Shown here in pieces: positions 23,004-32,679 of a stretch of DNA of 64,000 bases. The position numbers and the translations under genes were made by a program. Under the pieces are notes generated by a model that had not been told where the DNA came from, made no database searches, and saw nothing but the letters and a program-made list of their open reading frames with translations. The stretch comes from Pictodentalium vernedei. Taxonomy: Eukaryota; Mollusca; Scaphopoda; Dentaliida; Dentaliidae. Location: NCBI GenBank assembly GCA_031216915.1, contig CM062294.1, forward strand, positions 33,495,128 to 33,559,127, read 5' to 3'. The number at the start of each line of letters is the position of its first letter. Position 1 is the first letter of the stretch.

Positions 23004-23645
23004 CAGTGGAGCCCACTAAATTGGAGATCTTTTAACTGAATAACCCTGTTAATTGAATATAATTTCCCAACACAAACCCATTTACCATACCTCCAGTACA
23101 AATTTGACCTGTTAAATGAATATAGGTCAAAAAGAAATCTCCTGTTAATTGAATAAAAAATCTTGTAATCTGTCGAGAAATTATCCTGACTCTCCCCAGT
23201 TTTAATTTGTTTATAGACCTATTTGGCCTCAGTACATGTACATCCAATTCATGCATTTGATCTATTATATCTTGTTTGACAGAGCTCGTGGAGCTCTGTC
23301 AAACAAGGTATAATAGAATAAATGCTAAGTTTATATCTAAAATACAGGAAAGTGACACAATCCCCATTAATTGAATACCCCTGTTAATTGAATAATTTGC
23401 ATTGGCAAAGTGGCTATTCAATTAACAGTGTTGGTCCTTTTTGGCCTCAGTACAATACAGGCATTTAATCTATTATATCTTGTTTGACAGAGCTCATGGA
23501 GCTCTGTCAAGGAAGATCTAATACAATAAATGCTAGGTTTAATCTAAAATACAAGAAAGTGACACAATCCCTGTTAATTGAATACTCCTGTTAAGTGAAT
23601 AATTTTCATTGGCAAAGTGGTTATTCAATTAACAGGGTTCCACTG
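23004..23645. mobile_element. pogo/Tigger-like MITE with TA target duplication
   Basis: TA at 23002-23003 and 23646-23647; ends CAGTGGAGCCC and the inverse GGGTTCCACTG. Inside, phrases like CTGTTAATTGAATA repeat near both ends. Two tandem copies of a hairpin (TTTGACAGAGCTCGTGGAGC and its inverse, about 23275 and 23480) are present, so an internal segment of about 205 bp has been duplicated. CAGTGGAACC ends and TA duplication are typical of pogo-like MITEs (family knowledge). Degraded relatives: 28140-28390 and 29150-29600. Confidence 0.82.
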
Positions 23646-23647
23646 TA

Positions 23648-24080
23648 CTCACAAAGTTATATTCAACTGTAATATGGGGTATGCAAGATAAAATGGATGC
23701 AGTAGTAAAGAAACTGGACAGAGAAATGTCACCAAGAAAGGGATTTCTAGCATTCAAGACCCAAAGTTGACCTTGACCATATGGTCAGCATAATTAAAAT
23801 GATGATGAGGGGTGGTCTTTACCTTATTGCAGAAGCTAAATGTGATACTGCACAACACACCACCTACTAAATATCTCTTAAGAGGTTTGACTAGGTTATG
23901 ACCAGTAGTAATGAAATTATGATCCTGACAAGAAAATGTCACTAAGAAATGGCATTAGCCGCATTAATGACATCCGATGCATAACTGTGACCTTGACCTT
24001 GGGGTGTGAAGATAAATTTGAAACCACATCAACAACTAATGATATGTACATGCAAGAAGTTTTTCAAAGTCTCTAACAAA
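23648..24080. repeat. TGACCTTGACCTT-type repeat, decayed copies
   Basis: Phrases such as GTGACCTTGACCTTGGGGTG, AAGAAATGGCATTA and GTTATGACC recur. The same family forms the long array at 25560-27720. Confidence 0.7.
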
Positions 24081-24099
24081 ATATTTTCCAGACAAAATT

Positions 24100-24460
24100 T
24101 TTTTTTTCTTCTTCTTAAAGTTGACCAAAACGCATAAAAATCCAAAAAACTAATTTCCAGATTTTTGTCCAAACTTTTCTCAGTCCCACCCGGACCCCAA
24201 ATTTTCAGTGTAAAAAACAATAAATTTTTTGGTCTTAAAATTGACCAAAATGCATAAAAACAAAAAAAAACCTCATTTCTGGATTTTGTTCCAAAATTTT
24301 CCAAGTTCCACCCGGACCCCAAATTTTCAGTGTAAAAAAAAAAAAAAATTGTCTTAAAATTGACCGAAACGCATACCCCCCCCCCCCCCCCCCAAAAAAA
24401 AAAACTAATTTCTGGATTTGGTCCAAAATTTCCGAGTTCGAACCGGAATCCCAAATTTTC
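24100..24460. repeat. Tandem array, about 120-bp unit, 3 copies
   Basis: TTGACCAAAACGCATAAAAA recurs at about 24121, 24240 and 24359, each unit including CACCCGGACCCCAAATTTTC. Copy 3 carries an 18-base C-run and an A-run. Confidence 0.85.
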
Positions 24461-24764
24461 AGCCTACATATGAACCCAGGGACTTGGCTTGAACAAACTT
24501 GCATCTCCCCCCCCCCCCCCCAAGGATGCTGCATACCAAATATCAAACGATTCTTATTGGTAGATCTGAAAAAGATTTTTAAAGAATATTCCTCATACTG
24601 CACTAATTTAAACATTTGGGCTCCCATAGAGAGCCCAAATATGGACCCAGGGAACTGATTTCAATAAACATGTGAAACAATCTTCCAAAGATGTTATATG
24701 TGAAATTTGAAAGCTTTTGGAGCAGTGGTTTGGGAGAAAAGTAGTCTTAAATGTTTTTACCATT
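24461..24764 (-). repeat. Single copy of the 165-bp dispersed unit
   Basis: Reverse orientation of the units at 2880-4330: GACTTGGCTTGAACAAACTT, GCATACCAAATATCAAACGA, TTGGGCTCCCATAGAGAGCC. A partial second copy follows (GGGAACTGATTTCAATAAAC). Confidence 0.75.
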
Positions 24765-24835
24765 ATTATTTATTTATTTATTGGTGTTTAAGGTCACCTA
24801 TTTATGCACAATGGCTAATCATGACCGTTTTTTCC
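24765..24835 (-). mobile_element. SINE 3'-tail fragment
   Basis: TTATTTATTTATTGGTGTTTAAGGTCACCT then TATGCACAATGGCTAATC is the reverse complement of the shared 3' end of SINE families 1 and 2. Only the tail is present; it has no body. Confidence 0.8.
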
Positions 24836-25555
24836 CATTACCCACAGTGTTAAAAAATGCTGACTCGGCACTTTTACAAAGTCCCCAAAAAGTACCCCAT
24901 GATAAAACTGATAGCAATTTCTTTCACCACTCCATTCTGTTGGTCCTAAGGAAGCCTCACACCAAATAAGAATTCTCAGTGCCGTGTAGTTTTGGAGATA
25001 TGGGCGTTTTAATTTTTTTCTATTTTTAGCTCTTGCGGTTCCCATGGGGTGACAGGAACAATTTTTTTGGCATAAATTAACTACTTATGTTCCAATAAAA
25101 CCTCATGTCAAATTTGGTTCAAATCAGCCTCTCGGTTTGGAAAATAGAAATTTTGGGCGTGGCAAAAATTCTTGCCCCTCCCATAACGATGGCAAATATA
25201 GCCCCTAGAACTTCTCTTGAACACATCTGAGTCTACACCTCAAAAGGAAGCTGCACATCTAATATCAAGTCTCTGCTACTGCTGGTTCATGAGAAGATTT
25301 TTTAAGATTTAGGCTAACTTTTTGGGCGTGGCCCTACCAAGGGGTGGGTCAACCTGATTTGAACAAACTTGAATTGACATATAATAGGGAACATGCACAC
25401 CAGATTTGTTTCAATATGGTTGCGTAGTTTGTGAGAAGAAGCCAATAATGTAAAGTTAACGCCAGTTGCCGGATGGACGGACGACGACGGATGGAAAGTG
25501 ATTAGTAAAGCTCCCCTTGAGCTTCGCTCAGGTGAGCTAAAAATATAGCATCGAG
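24836..25555 (+). repeat. Dispersed repeat ending GGTGAGCTAAAAAT
   Basis: Contains GGTTCCCATGGGGTGACAGG, GGGCGTGGC blocks (about 25155 and 25323), CAAACTTGAATTGACATATA, a GGACGGACGACGACGGATGG block and the end GAGCTTCGCTCAGGTGAGCT followed by AAAAAT. The final block can fold as a short GAGC/GCTC hairpin. I associate this type with mollusc genomes from general knowledge. An opposite-strand relative is at 2660-2870. Confidence 0.75.
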
Positions 25556-26092
25556 GGGGAAATGCATTTCTAGCATCTGTCACCCAACTGCAAACCTTGA
25601 CCTTGCGATGTAAAATAAATATGTGGTGCTTGACCAATTGTCAATAATGTGTAAGTCTCATTAATTTGTGTCAAATTGTGGAAAAGTTATGCTCCAGCAA
25701 AAAATGTCACTATGATGTGGCACTATTAACATTTGATGCTTAACCATACATTGACCTTGAGATATGGAATGTAAATTTGTTGTGCAATACACTGTCTATT
25801 GATGAGATATATCTGTGTGAAGTTTGAAGTAACAAGAAAATAATGGTTTGAACAAAATGTTGATGATGGAGGCGTACCGGATAGGCCTAGCTGTGGCCTT
25901 GTCCTTGAAATACCAAAGGTAAAATTGATGTGTGATGCATTAAAAACCAATGACAAGTAGTTTTATCTAGTTATATCAAGAAGTCAGGAAATTATGGTTT
26001 GGTCAGTTCACTAAGAAAAGTATTGTGACTTTAACCTTGGGACGTAGAATGTAAATGTGGTGCGTGACTCCTAAATATTTACTGATAATATA

Positions 26093-26406
26093 CAGTTAAA
26101 ACTAGAAGTCCTGTCACGAATAGTGCGCTTATCTAGGCTTAATTGCGCGTTGGAATTGCGCGCAATCGCCACGTCGAATGGCATCCGAGGCACGGCAGGT
26201 TCTTCTGGTTACTCATAGCAAACACATGCAATGTTTCTGCCAATGGACCTCCGGGTTACCCGGAGGTCCATTGGCTGAAACATTGCTTGTGCACAGGCCA
26301 TATGTACAGAATTTGATAGCTTTACTTGGGCCATAACGCGCACATTAACGCGCATATCAACGTGGTATTTGTGCGCATTTCATGACAGGACTTCTAGTTT
26401 TAACTG
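26093..26406. mobile_element. Tc1/mariner-type MITE, copy 1
   Basis: 314 bp flanked by TA. Ends CAGTTAAAACTAGAAGTCCT (extends to GTCA) and its exact inverse, giving 24-bp TIRs. CAGT ends plus TA duplications are the Tc1/mariner signature. The centre is a perfect hairpin of TGGACCTCCGGGTTACCCGG type within a longer GCAATGTTTC..GAAACATTGC stem. No coding frame. Confidence 0.93.
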
Positions 26407-26411
26407 TATCT

Positions 26412-26555
26412 GAAGGGAGTTGGCAGCTGCTCGTCGTTGCTCGGTGGTTCTCTCCGGGTACTCCGGCTTCCTCCACCCGTAAAACTGTCACGGTCATGAT
26501 TAGCCATTGTGCATAAATATATGACCTTGAACATCAATAAATAAATAAATCTGAA
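26412..26555 (+). mobile_element. SINE family 1, 5'-truncated
   Basis: GGGAGTTGGCAGCTGCTCGT, CTTCCTCCACCCGTAAAACT, GTCACGGTCATGATTAGCC and the ATCAATAAATAAATAAAT tail match the 3' half of the SINE at 15814-16167. Lies between two copies of the Tc1-type MITE. Confidence 0.88.
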
Positions 26556-26582
26556 GGAACTTTCATAAATTCATGTCACATA

Positions 26583-26888
26583 CACTTAAAACTAGAAGTC
26601 CTGTCACGCACTGTGCGGTTATCTAGGCTTAATTGCGTGTAGGAATGGCATACAATTGCCATATCGAATGGCATCCAAAACACGACAGCTTCTCCTGGTT
26701 ACTCATAGCAAACACAAGCAATGTTTCTGCCAATGGACCTCCGGGTCACCCGGAGGTCCATTAGCTGAAACATTGCTTGTGCACAGGCCATATGTACAGA
26801 ATTTTACTATGGTCATAATGCGTAGATTAACACACAGATCGATGTACTATTTGTGCGCATTTCATGACAGGACTTCTAGTTTTAACTG
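26583..26888. mobile_element. Tc1/mariner-type MITE, copy 2
   Basis: Same structure as copy 1, flanked by TA. The left end is mutated to CACTTAAAAC. The central hairpin (TGGACCTCCGGGTCACCCGG) is kept although the sequences between end and hairpin have diverged more. Confidence 0.92.
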
Positions 26889-27361
26889 TAGTGAATAACT
26901 TATGGCCAAAACCAAAAAATTTCATCATTAACATTCGATGCATAAATGTGTAAATGTAACATACAAGACAGTCTACTGATGATATATAAGACTTTTCATC
27001 AGTTTATGTCTGTCATGTAATGAAAAGTTCTCATTACAAAATAACATTATTAACATTTGAATAACTGTGACCTTGACCTTGTAAATGTAGTGCAGTACAC
27101 ACAGCCCACTGATGGTATATATGTGCAAGAAGTATCACTAATGTATGTCACATGGTGGAGAAGTTATGGCCCCAACAAGAGTTCTCATTAAGAAATGACA
27201 TTATTAACATTTGATGAATAACTGTGACCTTGACCTTGTAAATGTAGTGCAGGACCCAATGCCCATTGTTGGTATATATGTGTAAAAAGTATCACTAATT
27301 TATGTCGCATAGTGGAGAAGTTATGGCCCCATTGGGCCGCCCCAACAAGAGTTCTTATTAA

Positions 27362-27587
27362 CTGGTAGAGTGCTAAATTATTTTTTGTCCTTAAAATTTG
27401 TTTGTGCATCTCTGCCTTGCAACAATTTATCTCCCAAAAATTGTAACAAGGCAAATCCTAACAGATAAAATAATATCACTTCATAGATAATATGAAAGTA
27501 GAAACACATCACAGAATATGAAGCCTTTAAATTGTGGTACGGCACTTCAAAATGAAGCCGAAATATTGGCTTCCAGCACTCTACCAG
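27362..27587. mobile_element. Second TTAA MITE, with an empty-site match
   Basis: 226 bp, flanked by TTAA at 27358-27361 and 27588-27591. TIRs are CTGGTAGAGTGCT and AGCACTCTACCAG. Removing the element and one TTAA leaves AGAGTTCTTATTAAGAAATAA, which matches the neighbouring repeat unit AGAGTTCTCATTAAGAAATGA at about 27179-27199. This directly shows an insertion that duplicated TTAA. The interior has a GCCTTGCAACAATTT palindrome. It is not related in sequence to the other TTAA family. Confidence 0.95.
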
Positions 27588-27720
27588 TTAAGAAATAACA
27601 TTATTAACATTTGACAAACAAATGTGACCTTTAAATTGGGGTAAGGCAATGTAACCGTGGTGCATGTCATACTCTATTGATAATATATATGTGTAAGATT
27701 GTTTAAACTTGTGTCAACTA

Positions 27721-28020
27721 GAGGTACTGTGAGGAACCTCACAAAGTGATACCCCCCATGCCTCAGTTGTAGACTTTTTGGTACATTAAAATGTGTAAGT
27801 TAGATTATCTCCCCTTGGAAATGTCAGAACGGAATGATATTGCTTCATGCACATCTTCATATGGAGTTCTTCCATTGTGTAAAGTTTCATGAAAATTCTT
27901 CAAACGGTTTAGGAGGAGTTGTGCTTGTAAGGATGGACAGACGGATGGACAGGGTGATTCCAATATAGCCCCCCCAAACTTTGTTTGCGGGGGGTATAAT
28001 TATGGTCCAGAAAAACAAAA
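27721..28020 (+). repeat. Dispersed repeat (GTGAGGAACCTCACAAAGTG type)
   Basis: Begins near GTGAGGAACCTCACAAAGTG, includes AAGTTTCATGAAAATTCTTC, AAGGATGGACAGACGGATGG and ends TTTGTTTGCGGGGGGTATAA. The start and the end contain short self-complementary blocks. No coding potential. Confidence 0.6.
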
Positions 28021-28139
28021 TATTGACAAATGATAGATGAACGACAGAAAACTTAGTATCAGAAAAGCTTTGCTGACTTTGTCAGAGCAGAGATAACAAA
28101 TTTATTCATTTATTTTAGAAATTTTGTAATCTTCCCAAG

Positions 28140-28395
28140 GATTACCCAGTTAACCATGGAATTTTGTATATTAAAAGACATCTGAAGCTTCAGTTCATCA
28201 AATATAAGCATATATTCTCTATTACATCTTAATTGACAGAGCTCTGACAAACAAGTTATAATAAAATAAAGACCTCAGTCTATCGCCAGAATTGATGAAA
28301 ATGGCCAAATTCCTGTTAATTAAATAACCTGTTAATTGCATAATTGTTCCTGACAAAATGGGTATTCGATTACCATAGTTCTACTGCATGATTTG
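28140..28395. mobile_element. Degraded pogo-like MITE copy
   Basis: Shares AATTGACAGAGCTCTGACAA, AACAAGTTATAATAAAATAA and CCTGTTAATTAAATAACCTG with the element at 23004-23645, and ends TACCATAGTTCTACTGCA, a decayed version of GGGTTCCACTGTA. Confidence 0.7.
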
Positions 28396-28820
28396 AAATG
28401 TGCATTCAATAATGCTAGAGGATTTCGGATAACACAATAACTCCAACAAGCCCAACATGCACAAATTTTTCAGCTAGCAAAGGGAAATAACTAACAGTGC
28501 AGATATTTGACACATGATGGTGGCATTTAGACATTTATTGGGATTTAATTACACTTTCAACAAACAGGGTCACCTCACTGAGGAAGCAGAAGTATTTGGA
28601 GAGAACCAATGAGGAATGGCAAGCAACTGCCAAGACTTCCCAACCTTCTAACACCACGTAAGCAGGGTTAGTATTGGTTGAAGGGAAATGCATCATCGAC
28701 ATGCAGTACGCCTTAGTACACGTCACAGTGCCCCCACATATACAATCAGGATTGAACCATGGACCTTTCAGTTTGAAGTTCAGTGCTCTAACAATTGGCC
28801 CACTGAGATCCCTCTTAAAC
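28396..28820 (-). mobile_element. Degraded tRNA-derived SINE (28560-28815)
   Basis: Minus strand has a tRNA-like head: GATCTCAGTGGGCCAATTGT with TAGAGCACTG (A-box area) and CATGGTTCAATCC (B-box area), followed by the SINE family 1 body in decayed form, with GGCGTACTGCATGTCGATGA and CAACCAATACTAACCCTGCT. The 3' tail is not visible. The first 160 bp of the interval show nothing. Confidence 0.7.
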
Positions 28821-28879
28821 ACTTATGTTAAAAATTAGATGCTTACAGTGATCTTCCACCTGTAGACAAGTATAGGGTG

Positions 28880-29130
28880 GGGGGGCATTTTGGTCAGGAG
28901 TGAACCCCATGAACCTTTTAGATGAATCTTTGAAGTCCAATACTGGTACCACCGAGCCACCACTCTCCCTAACTGAATGATTATGGACCTGACACGCAGA
29001 TGGAGCACTGCTGGTTTACTCTGGTAAACAAGTTCTGGTAAAATGGGACCCAGAAAAAATGCCTTCTCAAGTGTACTACATTGGTATAAACGATTGGTTA
29101 AACTTCACTTCATACTTCTGTTGCAGTAAT
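28880..29130. mobile_element. SINE remnants, head (minus) and family 2 body (plus)
   Basis: At 28920-28975 the minus strand reads GTGGTGGCTCGGTGGTACCA, an A-box-like tRNA head. At 28975-29130 the plus strand has GCACTGCTGGTTTACTCTGG, TAAACAAGTTCTGGTAAAAT and ATTGGTATAAACGATTGGTT, matching SINE family 2 in the sense orientation. Both are badly decayed. Confidence 0.5.
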
Positions 29131-29149
29131 GATATAACCAAAGATGCTG

Positions 29150-29600
29150 AAATAACATTAAATTGAATTAAGAGACTTTGTTAGGCAAGTAATTTGAATG
29201 GCCCCTGTAGATACCCAAAAGAATTCCTTAATATATTATATCAATGAGCCCTGTCAATCAATATAATATGATAGAGTAAATGCTTACCTGAAGACCGACA
29301 AATGTCCAAGTTCCTGTTAATTGTTCACTCCTCGTAACCCTTAACCCAACGAATCGCACGCATCCGCCCACGTAATATGTAAATTCGGCAGCTGAAAAAA
29401 TATTATTTTTCGAAAAATTTCAACAAAACCATATCATGTCGTCTTTCTCGTTCCAAAGAGGGGTTACATGATATGGTTTTGTTGAAATTTTTTGAACAAA
29501 TTTAAAAAATATTTAAAATAATAACTTTTGAAATCATCTGCGTTGGGTAAAGGGTTAATTGAATACTTTTCTCAGGCAATTTACCTTTGAATGTGTGAGG
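29150..29600. mobile_element. Degraded pogo-like MITE split by a TTAA MITE
   Basis: Contains ATTAAATTGAATTAAGAGAC, ATATTATATCAATGAGCCCT, GTCAATCAATATAATATGAT, TAAATGCTTACCTGAAGACC and TTCCTGTTAATTGTTCACTC. It resumes after 29558 with TTGAATACTTTTCTCAGGC. The order matches the pogo-like family. Confidence 0.6.
29338..29554 (-). mobile_element. TTAA MITE, copy 3 (subfamily 2)
   Basis: Left target mutated to GTAA (29334-29337), right TTAA at 29555-29558. Ends CCCTTAACCCAACGAATCG and inverse of CCCTTTACCCAACG. Subfamily 2 is recognised by CAACAAAACCATATCATGTC stems and by TGCGTTGGGTAAAGGGTTAA at the end. The tip has lost part of GAACGAGCTC. Nested in a pogo-like MITE. Confidence 0.88.
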
Positions 29601-29829
29601 TTTCTTTTTATACATTTTTGCTACACAATTGACAGTTTCACTCAGTGGCTTTGCAACTGTTTCTAGGCAAGTCGCGGCAACCAACACAGGCAGCCAAGAT
29701 TTATCTAAAAACAACTGAAAAGATACTGGGACTGCAAGTTTTTACAGATTTTTGGGGCACTTTGATTTGTTGATTTCAAAATCTGAATTAGGCCCCTTAG
29801 AGTTAATAGGGTCCAAATTTATTTTTGTA
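29601..29829. other. No recognised feature
   Basis: AT-rich, no gene or repeat recognised; one 70-codon frame without motif. Confidence 0.4.
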
Positions 29830-30075
29830 TTTATTTTGTATCTATTTATTCATTTATTTTTTGGAGTTTAAGGTCATATACTTCTGCACAATGGCTAATC
29901 CTGGCCGCAACATGGAGATACAAGTCAAGTACAGTCAATCGTTCATACCCATGTTGCAGATTTTAGAGGACTACCACCCCAACCATTGGTGACCGAGTCC
30001 TATTTTACCAGTAAAACAGAGCGTGCTTACCACAGTAAACAGGCACTGCTTCAATTCTCTGCATCCCTACACGAC
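29830..30075 (-). mobile_element. SINE family 2, longest copy
   Basis: Plus strand blocks: TTTATTCATTTATTTTTTGG, AGTTTAAGGTCATATACTTC, GCACAATGGCTAATCCTGGC, CAAGTACAGTCAATCGTTCA, TTTTAGAGGACTACCACCCC, CCAGTAAAACAGAGCGTGCT and CAGTAAACAGGCACTGCTTC. In sense orientation the last block lies at the 5' end. No tRNA head is visible, so the 5' end may be truncated or the promoter type different. Confidence 0.8.
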
Positions 30076-30217
30076 ACATGTTGTATAAGGAATGCTGTAG
30101 AAAATAAAATTTGTGAAAGTAGAAGAAAAAAATCAACAACATGAGTGATCAATATATTTGTTTAAAATTTATTTACATACACAATATATGAACAAAAAAA
30201 CAGAACAATAACCTTAA

Positions 30218-30435
30218 CCCTTTACCCAACGCAGACAATATCAAAATTTATTATTTTAAAAATAAATAATAAAACCATATCATGTGACCCCCTCCTTGGA
30301 ACGAGCTCGGCGAGCTCGTTCCAACGAGGGGTCACATGATATGGTTTTGTTGAAATATTTTCAAAAATTTTATTCTTTCAACTGCACAATTTGCATATTA
30401 CGCAGGCAGATGCGAGCGATTCGTAAGGTAAAGGG
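30218..30435 (-). mobile_element. TTAA MITE, copy 4 (subfamily 2)
   Basis: TTAA at 30214-30217 and 30436-30439. Stem AAAACCATATCATGTGACCC and inverse; tip TTGGAACGAGCTCGGCGAGC. Ends CCCTTTACCCAACGCAGAC and the inverse of CCCTTTACCTTACG. Confidence 0.93.
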
Positions 30436-30439
30436 TTAA

Positions 30440-30752
30440 AAAAATGTGTACACATCAACATGCCTACTATACATTTCTTACACTGCAGTATATTCCTTGG
30501 TTTGTTTTTTGATCAATTTTTTGTTACTTGGAGGAAATAGCACTAGTAATATTATGTCAGACAGTTTGAAAATGATGAGGGAACCATCAAGTCATGGCAA
30601 ATAACTGTTGGTAGGGCATTACAAATTGATTTCTATCCTTGAGTCAAATGTTAAATCGAATTGGGAGTTTGGAAAAAAGTCCAAAACAATTGCTCGTATA
30701 ATTCCAAGAGTGTCCATTTCTAATTAACTGGTCATTATTTGTTGGTTTAGCA
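30440..30752. other. No recognised feature
   Basis: Spacer of about 310 bp between two TTAA MITEs of the same subfamily. It might be bracketed as a composite, but it holds no open frame of note. Confidence 0.4.
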
Positions 30753-30756
30753 TTAA

Positions 30757-30978
30757 CCCTTCACCCAAAGCGGACAATTTCAAAATTTATTATTTTAAAT
30801 ATCATTTTTTAAATTTTTTCGAAAAATTTCAACAGAACCATATCATGTGATATCGAACTCATTCCAAAGAGGGGTCACATGATATGGTTTTGTTGAAATT
30901 TTTCGAAAAATAATATTTTTTCAGCTGCTGAATTTGCATATTACGCGGGCGGATGCGGGCGATTCGTTGGGTAAAGGG
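30757..30978 (-). mobile_element. TTAA MITE, copy 5 (subfamily 2)
   Basis: TTAA at 30753-30756; right target mutated to TTAG. Stems AACAGAACCATATCATGTGA / TCACATGATATGGTTTTGTT. The tip has shrunk to ATCGAACTCATTCCAAAGAG. Confidence 0.9.
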
Positions 30979-30982
30979 TTAG

Positions 30983-31384
30983 ATGAAAAAAAAGACTTTC
31001 TTCCATATTTTCTATTTCAGGGTGGAAGAAGTCCCGAGTCCCCGGAGAGAACCACCAAGCACCTGGGGGAAGGGTTCCAGGTCCTTCCATCCCCATCCCC
31101 TGCAAATTGGTCATCCTGGTTGACCAATCGCAACCAAAGGGGATGTTCTCATCTAGACATTACACGGAGTCATCCTACCAAGTTACAATGAAATCCCTTC
31201 ATAAATACAACCTGTCGACTGTGCTAAAGGTTTTCAAGTTTCCGGCCCATGCAGATGCCACAGTAGATCGATCGTGATCAAAAGGGGGCGTTTTCGTCTA
31301 GACATGACCTCGAACCTGCATATGAAATTTTGTGATAATCGGACAAGAATCGGCACTTGATGACAATAGCTTATCTTGACTTTG
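30983..31384 (+). repeat. Dispersed repeat ending in GAGCTAAAAA
   Basis: Includes GGTTGACCAATCGCAACCAA, GGGATGTTCTCATCTAGACA, GGGGCGTTTTCGTCTAGACA (so an internal repeat of TCTAGACAT context) and ends TTGTCAAGTTGAGCTAAAAAA. The general plan resembles the 24836-25555 repeat. The 85-codon frame at its start has no motif. Confidence 0.55.
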
Positions 31385-31555
31385 TCAAGTTGAGCTAAAA
31401 AAAATACCAAAAGAGTGTGGTAGAAGAATTAGGTCTGAGGCCAGGGGCCCTGTAACTTGTGTTAAAATATATGCATACAAAAAAACATGGCCCGGCAAAA
31501 AAAGTGGAGGGGCTGAAGCCCTCCCCCACCCCGGTTCTGCCGCCCCTGTTATAAC
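31385..31555 (-). mobile_element. hAT-like MITE end (copy of 1541-2162)
   Basis: The plus strand ends CCGGTTCTGCCGCCCCTG, the inverse of the left end of the MITE at 1541, and shares ATATGCATACAAA..AACATGG and CCCGGCAAAAAAAGTGGAGG. The other end is missing. Confidence 0.75.
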
Positions 31556-31624
31556 AGTTAACAACAATACTGAACAGAAGACAGATGGTGACAATAAGCT
31601 GAGTGGGAGACCTTATGGCTTGTT

Positions 31625-31700
31625 GATGTAAAGAGCCAATAATAATAACACTTTGGCGGGGCTGCCGATTTGTTGTGGTTCTTTGGCAGGGCTTTAAATT
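31625..31700 (-). mobile_element. LINE family A, isolated 3' tail
   Basis: Minus strand: CAACAAATCGGCAGCCCCGC, CAAAGTGTTATTATTATTGG, the 3'-terminal sequence seen after the ORF in copies at 9590-9630 and 42233-42280. No coding part remains. Confidence 0.75.
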
Positions 31701-31827
31701 CATTTATTTTGGGGGCACCGTTTTGCCCTAATTTGTAGACATTAAAACCAGAATAACAATTTTATCCTGTTATGTTTTATTGCCATGCCTTTCTTTGTTT
31801 CTATGGTCATATTATGATGGATGTTAT

Positions 31828-32243
31828 GTACAGGTTATCGGACACTTAGTTCGAGGCCGCGGCAGCGGCCGAGAACTAAGGTGTCCGATAACCTACTTGT
31901 TGTTCAGCGTTTCATCTTGCCAACTGTACGTGACAAATTCACCTCCCACTATAAGTTGTGCCAGCGCATCTGTGTACGTATTGAGGAACTTGCTCAAAAT
32001 TCTCAACTGTCACTGGGATGGCATAAAAGTGGAATCGACAAAGCACGTACTCAAGTTGGCAACGCGACAACTCCATCAGACACATTTCTGCGTCAGGCTA
32101 TAAATCCCGGCACAACTTATAGTGGGATGTGAATTTGTCACATACAGTCGGCAAGATGAAACGCTGAACAACAAGTAGGTTATTGGACACCTTAGTTCTC
32201 GGCCGCTGCCGCGGCCTCGAACTAAGTGTCCGATAACCTGTAC
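31828..32243. mobile_element. Double-hairpin TA element (foldback MITE)
   Basis: The outer ends are CAGGTTATCGGACACTTAGT and its inverse, with TA on both sides (31829-31830, 32241-32242). Each ~110-bp TIR itself contains a hairpin whose tip is GAGGCCGCGGCAGCGGCCGA, so each end folds on itself and the two ends also pair with each other. Pairing continues inward (CCCACTATAAGTTGTGCC / GGCACAACTTATAGTGGGA), leaving only about 130 bp unpaired. TA duplication suggests Tc1/mariner mobilisation; this is inference. Confidence 0.88.
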
Positions 32244-32679
32244 CTCTTGTCTTTGCTTTCAATACAAATCATTTCCACCGTTCCATAAGTACCGTTTCTC
32301 GATTTTTATTCCATCTACCTCTTCCCAAATAAGCTGCACGTTCACCGAGACGGGTCAATGTCAGCTGAAGCCATCACAGTGACAGATGAGAACTTTGAGC
32401 GAGTCCCTCGATGAGTACACACGTCTCACCGAGTTTTCATAAGGTCAATGACGGCGGTGTCTCTTTGAAATAGGAGAGTACGATAACTTATTTATCGTAT
32501 GTTTGGGAGGCTGCCAATTTCTTGAACTCAAAGTCTGTTGAACAACAATCTAAAATGCAGAATAGGCACAGAGAATTTATATATTTTTCTTGATGCTGTC
32601 GCACCTTCTCTAATTTGGAGACACCTGTAAAAGATGTGAAACTGGGGAAATCTAAAGGCCTGTCTCAGGTGAGATCTCA
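32244..32679. other. No recognised feature
   Basis: No motif in any frame. At 32656-32690 GGTGAGATCTCAGGTGAGAA shows a short direct repeat. Confidence 0.4.

Larger units (their letters stand above)
25560..27720. repeat. TGACCTTGACCTT tandem array hosting several MITEs
   Basis: Loose tandem units of about 170 bp contain ATTAACATTTGATG, AACTGTGACCTTGACCTTGT, AATGTAGTGCA, a TATATATGTG..AGAAGTAT block and GTTATGGCCCCAACAAGAGT. The regular part is 27030-27360 and 27592-27700. Insertions: Tc1-like MITEs (26093-26406, 26583-26888), a SINE piece (26412-26555) and a TTAA MITE (27362-27587). Confidence 0.85.
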
